A stretch of DNA of 64,000 nt from Streptomyces sp. HNM0574 (GCF_012726235.1 NZ_JAASAH010000015.1:1-64000); one strand, 5' to 3'. Positions 18,892 through 28,249 are shown, counted from the first letter of the stretch. Numbers and translations are program-made. Notes: generated from the letters alone by a model not told the origin.

Positions 18892-19659
18892 ATGGACGGG
18901 GCTTGGGGACGTTTCGCGGACCGTACCGTCGTGGTGACCGGGGGCGGGGCCGGGATCGGGGCCGCTGTCGCGCACCGGGTCGCCGACGAGGGCGGGGCGG
19001 TCGTGCTGCTCGACAACGAGGAGGCGGGCGGGCACCGTACGGCGCGGGAGATCACCGCCGCCGGGGGCCGGGCCGCGTGCGTGCTGGGGGACGTGACGGA
19101 CGAGCCCGCCTGGGAGCGGGTGCTGCGGACCGCGCACGACGGGTTCGGCGCCCGCGTCGACGGGCTGGTGAGCAACGCGGCGCTGATGCGGCCGGGGACG
19201 GCGGGCACGCTCTCGCTGCCCGAGTGGGAGGCACAGCTCGGGGTGAACCTCACCGGCGCCTTCCTCGGCTTCCGCGCCTGCCTGGACGACCTGCGCGAGC
19301 GGCGCGGCGCGGTGGTGCTGATGTCCTCGGTGCACGCGCACTTCGGGCTGCCGGGACGGCCCGCGTACGCCGCGACCAAGGCGGGGCTGACCGGGCTCGG
19401 GCGGCAGCTGGCCGTCGAGTACGGGCCGGAGGTACGGGTCAACTGCGTGCTGCCCGGGCCGGTTTGGACCCGGGCCTGGGAGGGCGTCGGCGAGGAGGAC
19501 CGGCGGCGGACGGTCGAGCAGACGGTCGCCGGGCGGCACGGTTCGCCCGAGGAGGTCGCGGGGGCGGTGGCGTTCCTGCTGTCGGCCGACGCGTCCTATG
19601 TGACGGGGCAGGAGCTGGTCGTCGACGGGGGCTGGAGCGTGTACAAGACCTCGGCCTGA
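18892..19659 (+). CDS. SDR-family oxidoreductase
   Basis: A 255-residue classical short-chain dehydrogenase. The NAD(P) motif is TGGGAGIGA, NNAG-like SNAAL follows, the catalytic Ser is in MSSVHAHFG and the pair is YAATK. ATG 18892 lies 7 nt after TAGCAT, a -10 that would make a leaderless transcript; ATG 18883 is also in frame. It converges on a GntR gene beside the beta-galactosidase cluster. A sugar (for example galactose) dehydrogenase role is conceivable but not shown by the sequence. Confidence 0.85.
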   Translation: MDGAWGRFADRTVVVTGGGAGIGAAVAHRVADEGGAVVLLDNEEAGGHRTAREITAAGGRAACVLGDVTDEPAWERVLRTAHDGFGARVDGLVSNAALMRPGTAGTLSLPEWEAQLGVNLTGAFLGFRACLDDLRERRGAVVLMSSVHAHFGLPGRPAYAATKAGLTGLGRQLAVEYGPEVRVNCVLPGPVWTRAWEGVGEEDRRRTVEQTVAGRHGSPEEVAGAVAFLLSADASYVTGQELVVDGGWSVYKTSA

Positions 19660-19668
19660 CGGGCCGGC

Positions 19669-20370
19669 TCAGGGGTCGCGGCGGGTCTCGTCGCGGCGGG
19701 CCTGGGCGAGGAGGCGGCGGACGGCGGACTCGGCGGCCTCGGGGTCACGCGCGCGGACGGCGTCGAGGACGGCGCGGTGCACCGGCACCGGGTCCTCGTG
19801 CGGGGCCGCGTGGACGAGGCGGTCGCGCTGGGCGAGGCCCGCCTCGATGAACAGGTCCATGCGCGCGAGGAGTTCGTTGTGCGAGGCGGCGAACAGGGCG
19901 CGGTGGAAGGCGAGGTCGGCCTCGACGGCGCGGGCCGGGTCGCCGTACGCGGCGGCCATCGCGGCGAGCGCCCCGTCCAGCGCTTCCAGGTCGGCCTCGG
20001 TGCGGCGGAGGGCCGCCGAGCGGGCGCAGGCGGGCTCGACGGCGGCGCGGACCTCGGCGAGGTCGCGGAGGAGGCCGCCGCCGCGTTCCGGTCCGGCGGC
20101 GGCGAACTCCCAGCGCATGACGTCCGCGTCGAGGAGGTTCCAGCGGCCGCGCGGGGTGACGTAGGTGCCGCGGCGCTGCCGGGCGTCGACGAGGCCCTTG
20201 GCGGCGAGGACCTTCAGGGCCTCGCGGAGCGCGGTGAGACTGACGTCGAGTTCGGTCTCCAGGGCGGCGAGGTCGAGGGTGTGGCCCTCCGGCATCCGCC
20301 CCGAGACGATGCGGGTGCCCAGGTCCTCCACGGTCTTGCCGTGCACTCCGCGTCCCCGATAGGCCGCCAT
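19669..20370 (-). CDS. GntR-family (FadR/FCD) transcriptional regulator
   Basis: A 233-residue protein from ATG 20370. The winged HTH (ETELDVSLTALREALKVLAAKGLVDARQRRGTYV) is at about residues 30-70, then an FCD ligand domain with metal-site helices (EADLAFHRALFAASHN). The FCD group includes galactonate/gluconate regulators such as DgoR. It is divergent from the GH42 gene across an AT-rich palindrome. It is the most likely local regulator of the beta-galactosidase/ABC operon, which is inference. Confidence 0.88.
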   Translation of the reverse strand: MAAYRGRGVHGKTVEDLGTRIVSGRMPEGHTLDLAALETELDVSLTALREALKVLAAKGLVDARQRRGTYVTPRGRWNLLDADVMRWEFAAAGPERGGGLLRDLAEVRAAVEPACARSAALRRTEADLEALDGALAAMAAAYGDPARAVEADLAFHRALFAASHNELLARMDLFIEAGLAQRDRLVHAAPHEDPVPVHRAVLDAVRARDPEAAESAVRRLLAQARRDETRRDP

Positions 20371-20488
20371 CCGCCGCGCTCCTCTCCCCGGGGCCGCGCG
20401 GCCGGTGCCGGCGGTTTCCCCTGACGTCTCCGGAACTTCGTCCGGATTTCACCGCTTTCCAGGGGTTCGGCCCGTTACCGCAAGAGGG

Positions 20489-20524
20489 TTGACCCCCGTT
20501 GAACTCATTAATTACTCATTAATG
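20489..20524 (+). promoter_or_regulatory. Promoter and AT-rich operator of the GH42-ABC operon
   Basis: TTGACC at 20489-20494 is a -35 candidate. About 12-18 bp on lies an inverted repeat CATTAAT-TACTC-ATTAATG (20506-20524), followed directly by a further GA that completes TCATTAATGA. ACTCATTAAT is also repeated directly. This A/T island in very GC-rich DNA overlaps the expected -10 and would be an operator for the divergent GntR protein or another regulator. Confidence 0.65.
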
Positions 20525-20568
20525 AATCAAGTCCACGCGTGTTCTTCCCGTCAAGGGGTGTGCGGCAC

Positions 20569-22689
20569 ATGGCAGTTGACCGGAACAGCGACAGTGGCGA
20601 AGCCGTCGGGGACCGCCGGGGACGGGTGTGGAGCCCGGGCACCGGCGGCCTGCTGTACGGCGGTGACTACAACCCCGAGCAGTGGCCCGAGCCGGTGTGG
20701 GCCGAGGACCTGGAGCTGATGCGGGAGGCCGGGGTCTCCATGGTCACGGCCGGGATCTTCTCCTGGGCGAAGGCCGAACCCTCCCCCGGCCGCTACGAGT
20801 TCGGCTGGTTCGACCGCGTCATGGACGGCCTCGCGGGCGCCGGGGTGCGGGTGTGCCTGGCCACGATGACGGCGTCACCGCCGCCGTGGCTGTCGCACGC
20901 GCACCCGGAGACGCTGCCCGTCGACGCCGAGGGCGTCCGGAAGTCGCCGGGCTCGCGGCAGCACTACTGCCCGTCCAGCCCGGTCTACCGGGAGCACGCG
21001 GCGCGGCTGGTGGAGCGGCTGGCGACGCGGTACGCGGACCATCCGGCGCTGGCGATGTGGCACATCGGGAACGAGTACGGCTGCCACACCCGGCAATGCT
21101 TCTGCGAGGTCTCGGCCGCGGAGTTCCGGCGCTGGCTGCGCGAGCGGTACGGCACCGTCGAGGAGCTCAACACGGCCTGGTCGACGGCGTTCTGGTCGCA
21201 GGCGTACGGCTCCTTCGCGCAGGTGCTGCCGCCGCGCGCGGCGCCGACCTTCCCCAACCCCGCGCACCAGCTGGACTACCTGCGGTTCAGCGACGAGGCG
21301 CTGCTCGGCTGCTACCTGACCGAGAAGGCGGTGCTGGACCGGGTCACCCCGCACGTCCCCGTCACCACCAATGTGATGCCGAACCACAAGCCGGTGAACG
21401 CCTTCGCCTGGGCCGCGCACCAGGACGTGCTGTCCCTGGACTACTACCAGGACCCGCACGAGCCGCTGCCCGAGGTGCGCGCCGGGTACACCTTCGACCT
21501 GATGCGCTCGGCCGGCGGCGGCCGCCCCTGGCTGCTGCTGGAGCAGGCGCCAGGCGCGGTCAACTGGCGGCCGCGGAACGGGCCCAAGGCGCCGGGGCTG
21601 ATGCGGCTGTGGAGCTGGCAGGCGGTGGCGCAGGGCGCGGACGCGGTGCTGTTCTTCCAGTGGCGGCAGTCGCTGGGCGGGGCCGAGAAGTACCACTCGG
21701 CGATGGTCCCGCACGGCGGCCGCGACACCCGGATCTTCCGCGAAGTGACCGAGCTGGGCCGGGAGTTGGCGTCCGTCCCGGAGATCGCGGGCAGCCGCTC
21801 GGCGGCGGAGGCGGCGCTGCTGCTCGACTGGGACAGCTGGCGGGCGCTGGAGCTGGCGGCCCGCCCGTCGACGCTGAACCAGACGGAGCTGTCCCTCGGC
21901 CACTACCGGCCGCTGTTCGAGGCGGGCGTGGCCTGCGACGTGCTGCCGCCGGACGCGGACCTGACCGGCCACCGGCTGCTCGTCGCGCCGAACCTGTACC
22001 TGCTGAGCGAGCGGGACGCCGAGCACCTCACCGGGTACGTGACGGGCGGCGGGCACCTGCTCGTCTCGTTCTTCTCCGGCATCGTCGACCCGCACGACCG
22101 CGTGCACCCCGGCGGCCACCCGGGCGTGCTGCGGCGGCTGCTGGGGCTGCGCACGGAGGAGTTCTGGCCGCTGGCCGAGGACGAGCGGGTGACGCTCGAG
22201 GGCCGGGTCAACGGCCGGGCCGACCTGTGGTCGGAGGCCGTCGAGCCGGAGGGCGCCGAGGTGCTGGCCGTCTTCGGCAAGGACCACCCGGCCCTCGCCG
22301 GACGGCCCGCCGTCACCCGCCACCGGGTCGGCGCCGGCACCGTCTGGTACCTGGCGACCCGACCCGAACCGCGCGCCATGCGCGCCCTGATGGACACCGT
22401 ACGGGCGGCCGCGGGCGTCGAGCCGGTGCTCCCCGGGCTGCCCGACGGGGTGCAGGCCACGCGCCGCGAACGGGCCGACGGCTCCGGCGGCTTCCTGTTC
22501 CTGCTCAACCACTCCGGGGCGGCCGCCGAGGTCGCGCTGCCCGAACCGATGACGGACCTGCTGACGCCCGCGCCCGGCGGGCCGCTGCGCGAGGTCCGGC
22601 TGGAGCCGTCCGGAGTGGCCGTCCTGTCCCGGCCCGGCACGGCCCGCGCACGGGACGGCGCACCGGACGGCGGGAGGCGAGGGGCATGA
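20569..22689 (+). CDS. Beta-galactosidase, GH42 family
   Basis: A 706-residue cytoplasmic glycoside hydrolase (no signal peptide). The TIM barrel starts GGDYNPEQWPEPVW. Acid/base Glu169 is in MWHIGNEYG and nucleophile Glu325 in WLLLEQAPG. Cysteines in CHTRQCFC fit the GH42 zinc cluster. A trimerisation beta domain and a short C-terminal domain follow. ATG 20569 is favoured; GTG 20539 is an alternative. It overlaps the lipoprotein gene by ATGA, so hydrolase and importer are one operon. The substrate is probably an imported galacto-oligosaccharide. Confidence 0.94.
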   Translation: MAVDRNSDSGEAVGDRRGRVWSPGTGGLLYGGDYNPEQWPEPVWAEDLELMREAGVSMVTAGIFSWAKAEPSPGRYEFGWFDRVMDGLAGAGVRVCLATMTASPPPWLSHAHPETLPVDAEGVRKSPGSRQHYCPSSPVYREHAARLVERLATRYADHPALAMWHIGNEYGCHTRQCFCEVSAAEFRRWLRERYGTVEELNTAWSTAFWSQAYGSFAQVLPPRAAPTFPNPAHQLDYLRFSDEALLGCYLTEKAVLDRVTPHVPVTTNVMPNHKPVNAFAWAAHQDVLSLDYYQDPHEPLPEVRAGYTFDLMRSAGGGRPWLLLEQAPGAVNWRPRNGPKAPGLMRLWSWQAVAQGADAVLFFQWRQSLGGAEKYHSAMVPHGGRDTRIFREVTELGRELASVPEIAGSRSAAEAALLLDWDSWRALELAARPSTLNQTELSLGHYRPLFEAGVACDVLPPDADLTGHRLLVAPNLYLLSERDAEHLTGYVTGGGHLLVSFFSGIVDPHDRVHPGGHPGVLRRLLGLRTEEFWPLAEDERVTLEGRVNGRADLWSEAVEPEGAEVLAVFGKDHPALAGRPAVTRHRVGAGTVWYLATRPEPRAMRALMDTVRAAAGVEPVLPGLPDGVQATRRERADGSGGFLFLLNHSGAAAEVALPEPMTDLLTPAPGGPLREVRLEPSGVAVLSRPGTARARDGAPDGGRRGA

Positions 22690-24026
22690 CGCTCAGCCGG
22701 AGAAGTGCGCTGCGCGGGGCCGCCGTCGCCGGTTCGGCGCTGGCCGGCGCGGGGCTCGCGGGGTGCGCGGACGTGCCGGGCGCGGCCCGGACGACCCGGC
22801 AGGCGCCGCGTCGCGGGGACGGGCCCGTACGGCTGGTGTTCTGGACCTGGGTGCCGCTGCACCGGGCCGTGAAGCTGTGGAACCGCACCCGGGAGGACAT
22901 CAAGGTCGAGCTCCAGATCATCCCGGCCAACATCAACGGCGGCTACCAGAAGATGCACGCGGCCCTGAAGTCCGGGAACCCGCCGGACCTGGCGCAGGTC
23001 GAGTACTACGAGCTGCCCGCGTTCATGCTGGTCCAGGGCCTGACCGACCTCTCCCGGTACGGCGCCGAGCGGCTGCGGGACGCGTATGTGCCCTGGCAGT
23101 GGGAGCAAGGGGTGTTCGACGGGCGGGTGTTCACGGTGCCGCAGGCCTCGGGCCCGATGGCGATGTTCTACCGCCGGGACCTCCTCGACCGCTGGGACAT
23201 CCCCGTCCCCCGCACCTGGGGCGAGTTCGAGCGGGCCGCGCGGACGGTGAAGCGGCGCGGCGGCGGGGCCAGGCTCACCGCGTTCCCGCCGAACCAGCCG
23301 CAGTGGTTCACCGCGCTGGTGTGGCAGCACGGCGCCCGGTGGATCACGACCGAGGGCGACGAGTGGGTCGTCGACCTGGCGCATCCGGCGGCGCTGGAGG
23401 TCGCCGAGTTCTGGGAGCGGATGGTGCGGGACGGGCTGGTGTCCACGATGGCCGACCAGCAGAGCGGCTGGTACCGCGCACTCCAGACCGGCGAACTGGT
23501 CTCCTGGGTCGGCCCGCAGTGGGGCGACGCGCTGCTGCGCGGCAACACGCCCCGCACGAAGGGCAATTGGCGGGTGGCGCCGATGCCGCGCTGGGAGACC
23601 GGCGCCTCCGGCTCGGGCAACTGGGGCGGCTCCTCGACGGCGGTGCTCCAGGGCAGCCGCCACCCGCGGGAGGCGCTGGAGTTCGCGCACTGGCTGAACA
23701 CCGCGCCGGAGAGCATCGCGCTGCTCACCGAGGCCGGGTACGGCTGGCCCGGCGCGCGGAACGCCGTCGAGGGCACCGGCCTGGACCGTCCCGACCCGTT
23801 CTTCGGCGGCCAGCGCTACAACGAGGTCTTCGCCGCCTCGGACCGGAAGGTCGACACCTCCTGGGCCTGGTCGCCGACGCAGGACCAGCTGTTCTCGCAC
23901 GTCATTGACGCCTTCGGGGCCGCCGTCTCGGAACGCGGCTCGCTGGTGGAGGCGTTGCGCGACTGCCAGGGCCGCGCCGTCGACGACCTGCTCGCCAAGG
24001 GCCTGCGGGCGAGGAGCGCGCGGTGA
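22686..24026 (+). CDS. ABC sugar-binding lipoprotein
   Basis: A 446-residue family-1 extracellular solute-binding protein. The N-terminus has twin arginines (SRRSALRG) and a lipobox LAGC with Cys27, so it is probably a Tat-exported lipoprotein. VRLVFWTWVPLHRAVKLWN, GNPPDLAQVEYYELP and VPQASGPMAMFYRRDLL are typical of CUT1 sugar-binding proteins. It overlaps GH42 upstream and a permease downstream. The ligand is inferred to be a beta-galactoside from the operon. Confidence 0.92.
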   Translation: MTLSRRSALRGAAVAGSALAGAGLAGCADVPGAARTTRQAPRRGDGPVRLVFWTWVPLHRAVKLWNRTREDIKVELQIIPANINGGYQKMHAALKSGNPPDLAQVEYYELPAFMLVQGLTDLSRYGAERLRDAYVPWQWEQGVFDGRVFTVPQASGPMAMFYRRDLLDRWDIPVPRTWGEFERAARTVKRRGGGARLTAFPPNQPQWFTALVWQHGARWITTEGDEWVVDLAHPAALEVAEFWERMVRDGLVSTMADQQSGWYRALQTGELVSWVGPQWGDALLRGNTPRTKGNWRVAPMPRWETGASGSGNWGGSSTAVLQGSRHPREALEFAHWLNTAPESIALLTEAGYGWPGARNAVEGTGLDRPDPFFGGQRYNEVFAASDRKVDTSWAWSPTQDQLFSHVIDAFGAAVSERGSLVEALRDCQGRAVDDLLAKGLRARSAR

Positions 24027-24937
24027 GCGCCCGGCGCCGGTCCGCGCGCCCCGACCGGGCCGCCTGGTGGTTTCTCGGCCCGTTCGTCGCGCTGTTCCTG
24101 CTGACCTTCGCCGCGCCCGTGGTGTACGCCGTCTACCAGTCGCTGCTGACCACCGAGCGGCACGGGCCGCTCGGGCTCGGCGGCGCGAGCACCGGCTTCG
24201 CGGGGCTGGAGAACTACCGGCTGGCGCTGAGCGAGGCCGGGTTCCTGGAGGGCTTCGGCCGGGTGCTGCTGTTCGGCGTCGTGCAGGTGCCGCTGATGCT
24301 GCTGCTGGCGACGGTGCTGGCGCTGCTGCTGGAGCACGTCTCGCGCCGCTGGGCCGGGCTGCTGCGCGCCACCTACTTCCTGCCGTACGGGGTGCCGGGC
24401 GTGATCGCGTCCATCCTGTGGGGCTTCCTCTACATCCCCGGGGTGAGCCCGGTGGTGGAGCTGATGGGCGGGCTGGCCCCGGACTTCCTGGGGCACGGCA
24501 CCGTGCTGTGGTCGATCGCGAACATCGTGATCTGGGAGTTCGCGGGCTACAACATGCTCGTCATCGTCGCCCAACTCCAGTCCGTCCCCCAGGAGTTGTA
24601 CGAGGCGGCGCGGATCGACGGGGCCGGGCCCTGGCAGACGGCGCTGCGGATCAAGCTGCCGCTGATCCGTCCCGCGCTGGTGCTCACCGCTGTGTTCTCG
24701 ATCATCGGGACGCTGCAGCTGTTCTCCGAACCGCTGCTGCTCAAGCCGCTGACGCCGAGCATCAGCACCGCGTACACGCCGAACCTCAGCGCCTACACCG
24801 ACGCCTTCTCCAACAACAACGTCTATCTGGCGGCGGCCAAGTCCGTGCTCCTCGCGTCCGTCGCCTGCGTGCTCTCGTTCGGATTCCTCAGCCTGACCAC
24901 CCGCAAGGACCGCGACAGCCGGAGGCGCAGCCGATGA
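24023..24937 (+). CDS. ABC sugar permease, MalF-type
   Basis: A 304-residue inner-membrane permease from GTG 24023 (GTGA overlap with the binding protein). It has about six hydrophobic spans and the EAA loop EAARIDGAGPWQTALRIKLPLI that contacts the ATPase. It pairs with the MalG-type permease directly downstream. Confidence 0.93.
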   Translation: MSARRRSARPDRAAWWFLGPFVALFLLTFAAPVVYAVYQSLLTTERHGPLGLGGASTGFAGLENYRLALSEAGFLEGFGRVLLFGVVQVPLMLLLATVLALLLEHVSRRWAGLLRATYFLPYGVPGVIASILWGFLYIPGVSPVVELMGGLAPDFLGHGTVLWSIANIVIWEFAGYNMLVIVAQLQSVPQELYEAARIDGAGPWQTALRIKLPLIRPALVLTAVFSIIGTLQLFSEPLLLKPLTPSISTAYTPNLSAYTDAFSNNNVYLAAAKSVLLASVACVLSFGFLSLTTRKDRDSRRRSR

Positions 24938-25863
24938 CGACGACCGCGACCCGGACCCGCGCCGACGACGAGCCCGGCGGCGGCCCCGCCCGCGCGGGGG
25001 CGCCCGCGCAGCGGACCGCGCGCCGCCGCCCGCGCCCCGGACGGGTGCTCATGGCGGGCTTCCTGACGGTGGCCGCCTGCTACTTCCTGCTGCCGGTCTA
25101 CTGGCTCGCGGTGGCCTCCACCAAGAGCACCGACCGGCTCTTCGGCAGCTTCGGGCTCACCCTCTCCGACCCCCAATGGCTGCACAACATCAGCCGGCTG
25201 TTCTCCTACGACAGCGGCATCTACCTGCGCTGGGCCGTCAACTCGCTGCTGTACGCGGGCGTCGGCGCCGTGCTGGCCACGCTGCTGGCGGGCGCGGCCG
25301 GGTTCGCGCTGGCCACCTACCGGTTCCGGGGCCGGGAGGCGGTGTTCAAGGGCATCCTCGCGGGCGTCCTGCTGCCGACGACGGCCCTGGCGCTGCCGCT
25401 GTACCTGCTCTTCGGCAAGCTCGGGCTGACCGACACCTACTGGTCGGTGCTGCTGCCCTCGCTGGTCAGCCCGTTCGGCGCGTACCTGTGCCGGATCTAC
25501 GCGGAGTCGGCGGTGCCCACGACGCTGCTGGAGGCGGCACGGGTGGACGGCGCGGGCGAGGGGCGGATCTTCTTCACACTCGTCCTGCGGATCATGAGCC
25601 CGGCGCTGGTGACGGTGCTGCTGTTCCAGTTCGTGCACATCTGGAACAACTACTTCCTGCCGCTGGTGATGCTCGCCGACGACCGCAAGTACCCCATCAC
25701 CCTCGGCCTCGCGACCTGGCGCACCGCCGCCGACCGGCACCCCGAGCTGTACCAGCTGACCATCGGCGGCGCCTTCGTCTCCGTCGTCCCACTGGCGGTG
25801 GCCATGCTCGTCCTCCAGCGGTACTGGCGCACGGGGCTGACGGAGGGCGGGGTGAAGGAGTAA
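24934..25863 (+). CDS. ABC sugar permease, MalG-type
   Basis: A 309-residue permease from ATG 24934, overlapping its partner by ATGA. A disordered Arg/Ala-rich N-terminus of about 35 residues precedes six membrane spans. The EAA motif is EAARVDGAGEGRIFFTLVLRIM. No ATPase gene follows: the operon ends 14 bp before a convergent regulator. Streptomyces CUT1 importers commonly share the ATPase MsiK, which would be encoded elsewhere. Confidence 0.93.
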   Translation: MTTTATRTRADDEPGGGPARAGAPAQRTARRRPRPGRVLMAGFLTVAACYFLLPVYWLAVASTKSTDRLFGSFGLTLSDPQWLHNISRLFSYDSGIYLRWAVNSLLYAGVGAVLATLLAGAAGFALATYRFRGREAVFKGILAGVLLPTTALALPLYLLFGKLGLTDTYWSVLLPSLVSPFGAYLCRIYAESAVPTTLLEAARVDGAGEGRIFFTLVLRIMSPALVTVLLFQFVHIWNNYFLPLVMLADDRKYPITLGLATWRTAADRHPELYQLTIGGAFVSVVPLAVAMLVLQRYWRTGLTEGGVKE

Positions 25864-25877
25864 CCGGCGGGCGGGGG

Positions 25878-26666
25878 TCAGCGCACGGGCGCCGGGTCGA
25901 GGTCGGCCGGGCCGACGCCCGCGCGGCGGGCCAGCGCGACGGCGGCGAGCGTCGAGTGCACGCCGAGCTTGCCGAGCACGTTCTGCATGTGGGTGCGGAC
26001 GGTGTGCGGGGAGAGGTAGAGCCGCTCGGCGACGGCCTTGCGGCCGAGCCCCGCGACCATGCAGCGCAGCACCTCGCGCTCGCGCGGGGTGAGCGCCTCG
26101 ACGAGGAGTTCGCTCTCGGTGCGGTGCTTGCGGGTCGCGGTGAGCTCGCGCAGGACGTGGGTGAGCAGCGCGGGCGCGAGGTGCGTCTCGTTCCGCAGCA
26201 CGCCGCGGATCACCTGGAGCAGCCGCGAGAGCGAGCAGTCCTTGCCGATCCAGCCGCCCGCACCGGCCTGCAACGCGGCGGCGGCGCGCGCCGCGTCGTC
26301 CCGCTCGGCGAGGACGACGGTGCGCAGCCGGGGGTGCGCCGAGGCGACGCGGGCCAGGAACGGCGCCGGGGCGGCCGCGGGCTCGGCGCCCGAACCGCCC
26401 TCGGCGGGTGCGCCGTTGGGGCCGCCGTTGGCGGGGGCCGTCCCGTTGGCGGCGGGGTCCTGGCCGTCGAGGCCCGCGAGGCCGTCGTCGACGAGGACGA
26501 CGTCGAAGCGGCGGCCGTCCGCCGCCGCCCGGTCCAGCGCACGCAGCGCGGCCGGGACGCTGCCGGCCGCGACGACCTCGACGTCCTGCTCGGCTGCCAG
26601 GGCCGCGGCGAGCGACTCGGCGAAGATGCGGTGGTCGTCGACCACCAGAACCCGGATCCGTGCCAT
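25878..26666 (-). CDS. Orphan NarL/LuxR response regulator with receiver insertion
   Basis: A 262-residue protein from ATG 26666. The receiver keeps the acidic pair D10/D11, phosphoacceptor D60 and lysine K142. A stretch of about 35 Asn/Gly/Ala/Pro residues (about 68-102) is inserted right after the phosphorylation strand, making it longer than the family's usual ~215. The LuxR HTH (LTPREREVLRCMVAGLGRKAVAERLYLSPHTVRTHMQNVLGKLGV) is intact. No kinase is adjacent. It lies between the GH42-ABC operon and galK, but a role in galactose control is only suggested by position. Confidence 0.88.
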   Translation of the reverse strand: MARIRVLVVDDHRIFAESLAAALAAEQDVEVVAAGSVPAALRALDRAAADGRRFDVVLVDDGLAGLDGQDPAANGTAPANGGPNGAPAEGGSGAEPAAAPAPFLARVASAHPRLRTVVLAERDDAARAAAALQAGAGGWIGKDCSLSRLLQVIRGVLRNETHLAPALLTHVLRELTATRKHRTESELLVEALTPREREVLRCMVAGLGRKAVAERLYLSPHTVRTHMQNVLGKLGVHSTLAAVALARRAGVGPADLDPAPVR

Positions 26667-26885
26667 GGAACCCCCTGCGTCGCGGGTACGGCGCCCGGCC
26701 CGGGGGCGGGCCCCGGCCGCGCGGCCGCCGCCGCGCGCGGGACCGACTGCCCCGCTCCGGGCGTCGTACCCGGTGCGCTCTCGCCCCCTGATCGGCGATC
26801 GGCACCGGCCCCCACCGGTGCCGCGCATACGCTTTCTACAGTACGGCCGGCCCCCGGCCACGGGAACAGATTCACCGAACTGCTT

Positions 26886-27027
26886 GGCCCCGATAGGGGC
26901 GCGGGGAACTGCGCGAACAACCACGGCGCACGGGGTGGCCCGGTGACGGCGTTGCGCACCCCGCGCCGTGGCGGGCGCTGCGCTTGCCGGCCCTGCGCCT
27001 TCGCGCAGACCTCCCAAGCGCAGCGCC
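26886..27027 (+). repeat. Intergenic repeat copy A
   Basis: Part of a 365-bp gene-free stretch (26667-27031). About 140 bp beginning GGCCCCGATAGGGGCGCGGG closely match copies B (33553-33700) and C (48832-48992, reversed), including the core CCGGTGACGGC-TTGCGCACC and the end CTCCCAAGC. The rest of the gap, 26667-26885, is the LuxR gene's upstream region with nothing clear. Similar GGGGCGCGGGGAACTGCGCG elements are, from memory, common between Streptomyces genes; their function is unknown. Confidence 0.85.
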
Positions 27028-27031
27028 CGGT

Positions 27032-28249
27032 TCAGCCCGTGCGCCGGGCGCCCCCGCCCGGCACCGCCTCGAAGACGCGCGGCTCCCGGTAGCCCGCCGC
27101 GGCGAACGCCGAGGCGACGGCCGTGCCGACCCGCTCCGCCACCGCGTCCTCGACCAGCACGATCGCCGAGCCGCCGAAGCCGCCGCCGGTCATCCGCGCA
27201 CCCAGCGCCCCCGCCGCGTTCGCGGACTCCACGACGGTGTCCAGCTCGGGGCAGGAGACGGCGAAGTCGTCCCGCAGGGAGGCGTGTCCGGCGGTGAGGA
27301 CGGGGCCGATGGCGCGCGGATCGCCCGCGTCCAGCAGCCGGATCGTCTCCTCGACCCGCCGGTTCTCCGTGACGACGTGCCGCACCAGGCGCCGCACCTC
27401 CGGGTCGTCGAGCCGCGCCAGCGCCTCGTCCAGCCCCTCGTAGGGCACGTCCCGCAGGGCGCGCACGCCGAGCGCGGCGGCCCCCGCCTCGCACCCCGCG
27501 CGCCGCTCCGCGTACGCGCCGGTGCCGAGCGCGTGCTTGACCCGGGTGTCGACGACGAGCAGCCGCAGCCCCCGCGCCGCGAGGTCGAACGGGACCTGGC
27601 GCTGGGTGAGATCGCGGGTGTCGAGGTGCAGGGCGTGGCCCGCGGTGCAGCAGGCGGAGGCCATCTGGTCCATGATGCCGACGGGTACGCCGACGAAGTC
27701 GTTCTCCCCGTGGCGGCAGATCCGGGCGATCTCCTCGGGGGTGAGCTCCAGCGCGTTCAGCTCGTCCAGCGCGAAGGCCGTGGCGACCTCCAGCGCGGCG
27801 GAGGAGGAGAGTCCGGCGCCGACCGGCACCGTCGACTCGATGTGCAGGTCGGCACCGCCGACCCGGTACCCGTGCGCGCGCAGCGACCACAGCACGCCGG
27901 CCGGGTACGCGGCCCAGCCGCCGCGGTCGCCGACCGGGCCGCGCGGCTCCAGCGTGTCCAGGTCGAGCTGGACGACGCCGGAGCCGATCTCCCCGGAGTG
28001 CAGCCGCAGTACGCCGTCGTCGCGGCGTGCGGCGGCGACGCGGCAGGTGTGCGGGAGGGCGAGCGGCATGACGAAACCGTCGTTGTAGTCGGTGTGTTCG
28101 CCGATCAGGTTGACCCGCCCGGGCGCCGCCCAGACGCCGTCGGGCGCGGGCCCGTAGACCTCGCGGAAGCCGTCGGCCGCGCGTGCCGCGTCGACCGCGT
28201 CCGTCGTGTCCCCCGTGCCCGTGCCGCTCGTTCCGCCCGTACCGGTCAT
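27032..28249 (-). CDS. galK: Galactokinase
   Basis: A 405-residue GHMP kinase that phosphorylates alpha-D-galactose with ATP. The galactokinase signature APGRVNLIGEHTDYNDGFVMPLAL, the ATP loop VPVGAGLSSSAALEV and the C-terminal GARMTGGGFGGSAIVLV are present. ATG 28249 overlaps the galE stop by 4 bases; an upstream ATG at 28297 would overlap further. It is the last gene of galT-galE-galK. A Gly/Thr-rich N-terminal tail of about 20 residues is atypical but likely disordered. Confidence 0.96.
   Translation of the reverse strand: MTGTGGTSGTGTGDTTDAVDAARAADGFREVYGPAPDGVWAAPGRVNLIGEHTDYNDGFVMPLALPHTCRVAAARRDDGVLRLHSGEIGSGVVQLDLDTLEPRGPVGDRGGWAAYPAGVLWSLRAHGYRVGGADLHIESTVPVGAGLSSSAALEVATAFALDELNALELTPEEIARICRHGENDFVGVPVGIMDQMASACCTAGHALHLDTRDLTQRQVPFDLAARGLRLLVVDTRVKHALGTGAYAERRAGCEAGAAALGVRALRDVPYEGLDEALARLDDPEVRRLVRHVVTENRRVEETIRLLDAGDPRAIGPVLTAGHASLRDDFAVSCPELDTVVESANAAGALGARMTGGGFGGSAIVLVEDAVAERVGTAVASAFAAAGYREPRVFEAVPGGGARRTG

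Noticed and set aside
20682-24026. Apparent fusion of beta-galactosidase region to the sugar-binding protein
   Set aside because: Only the part after 22686 is the real binding protein. The earlier part is a shadow of the GH42 frame, with a separate start at 22686 overlapping the GH42 stop.
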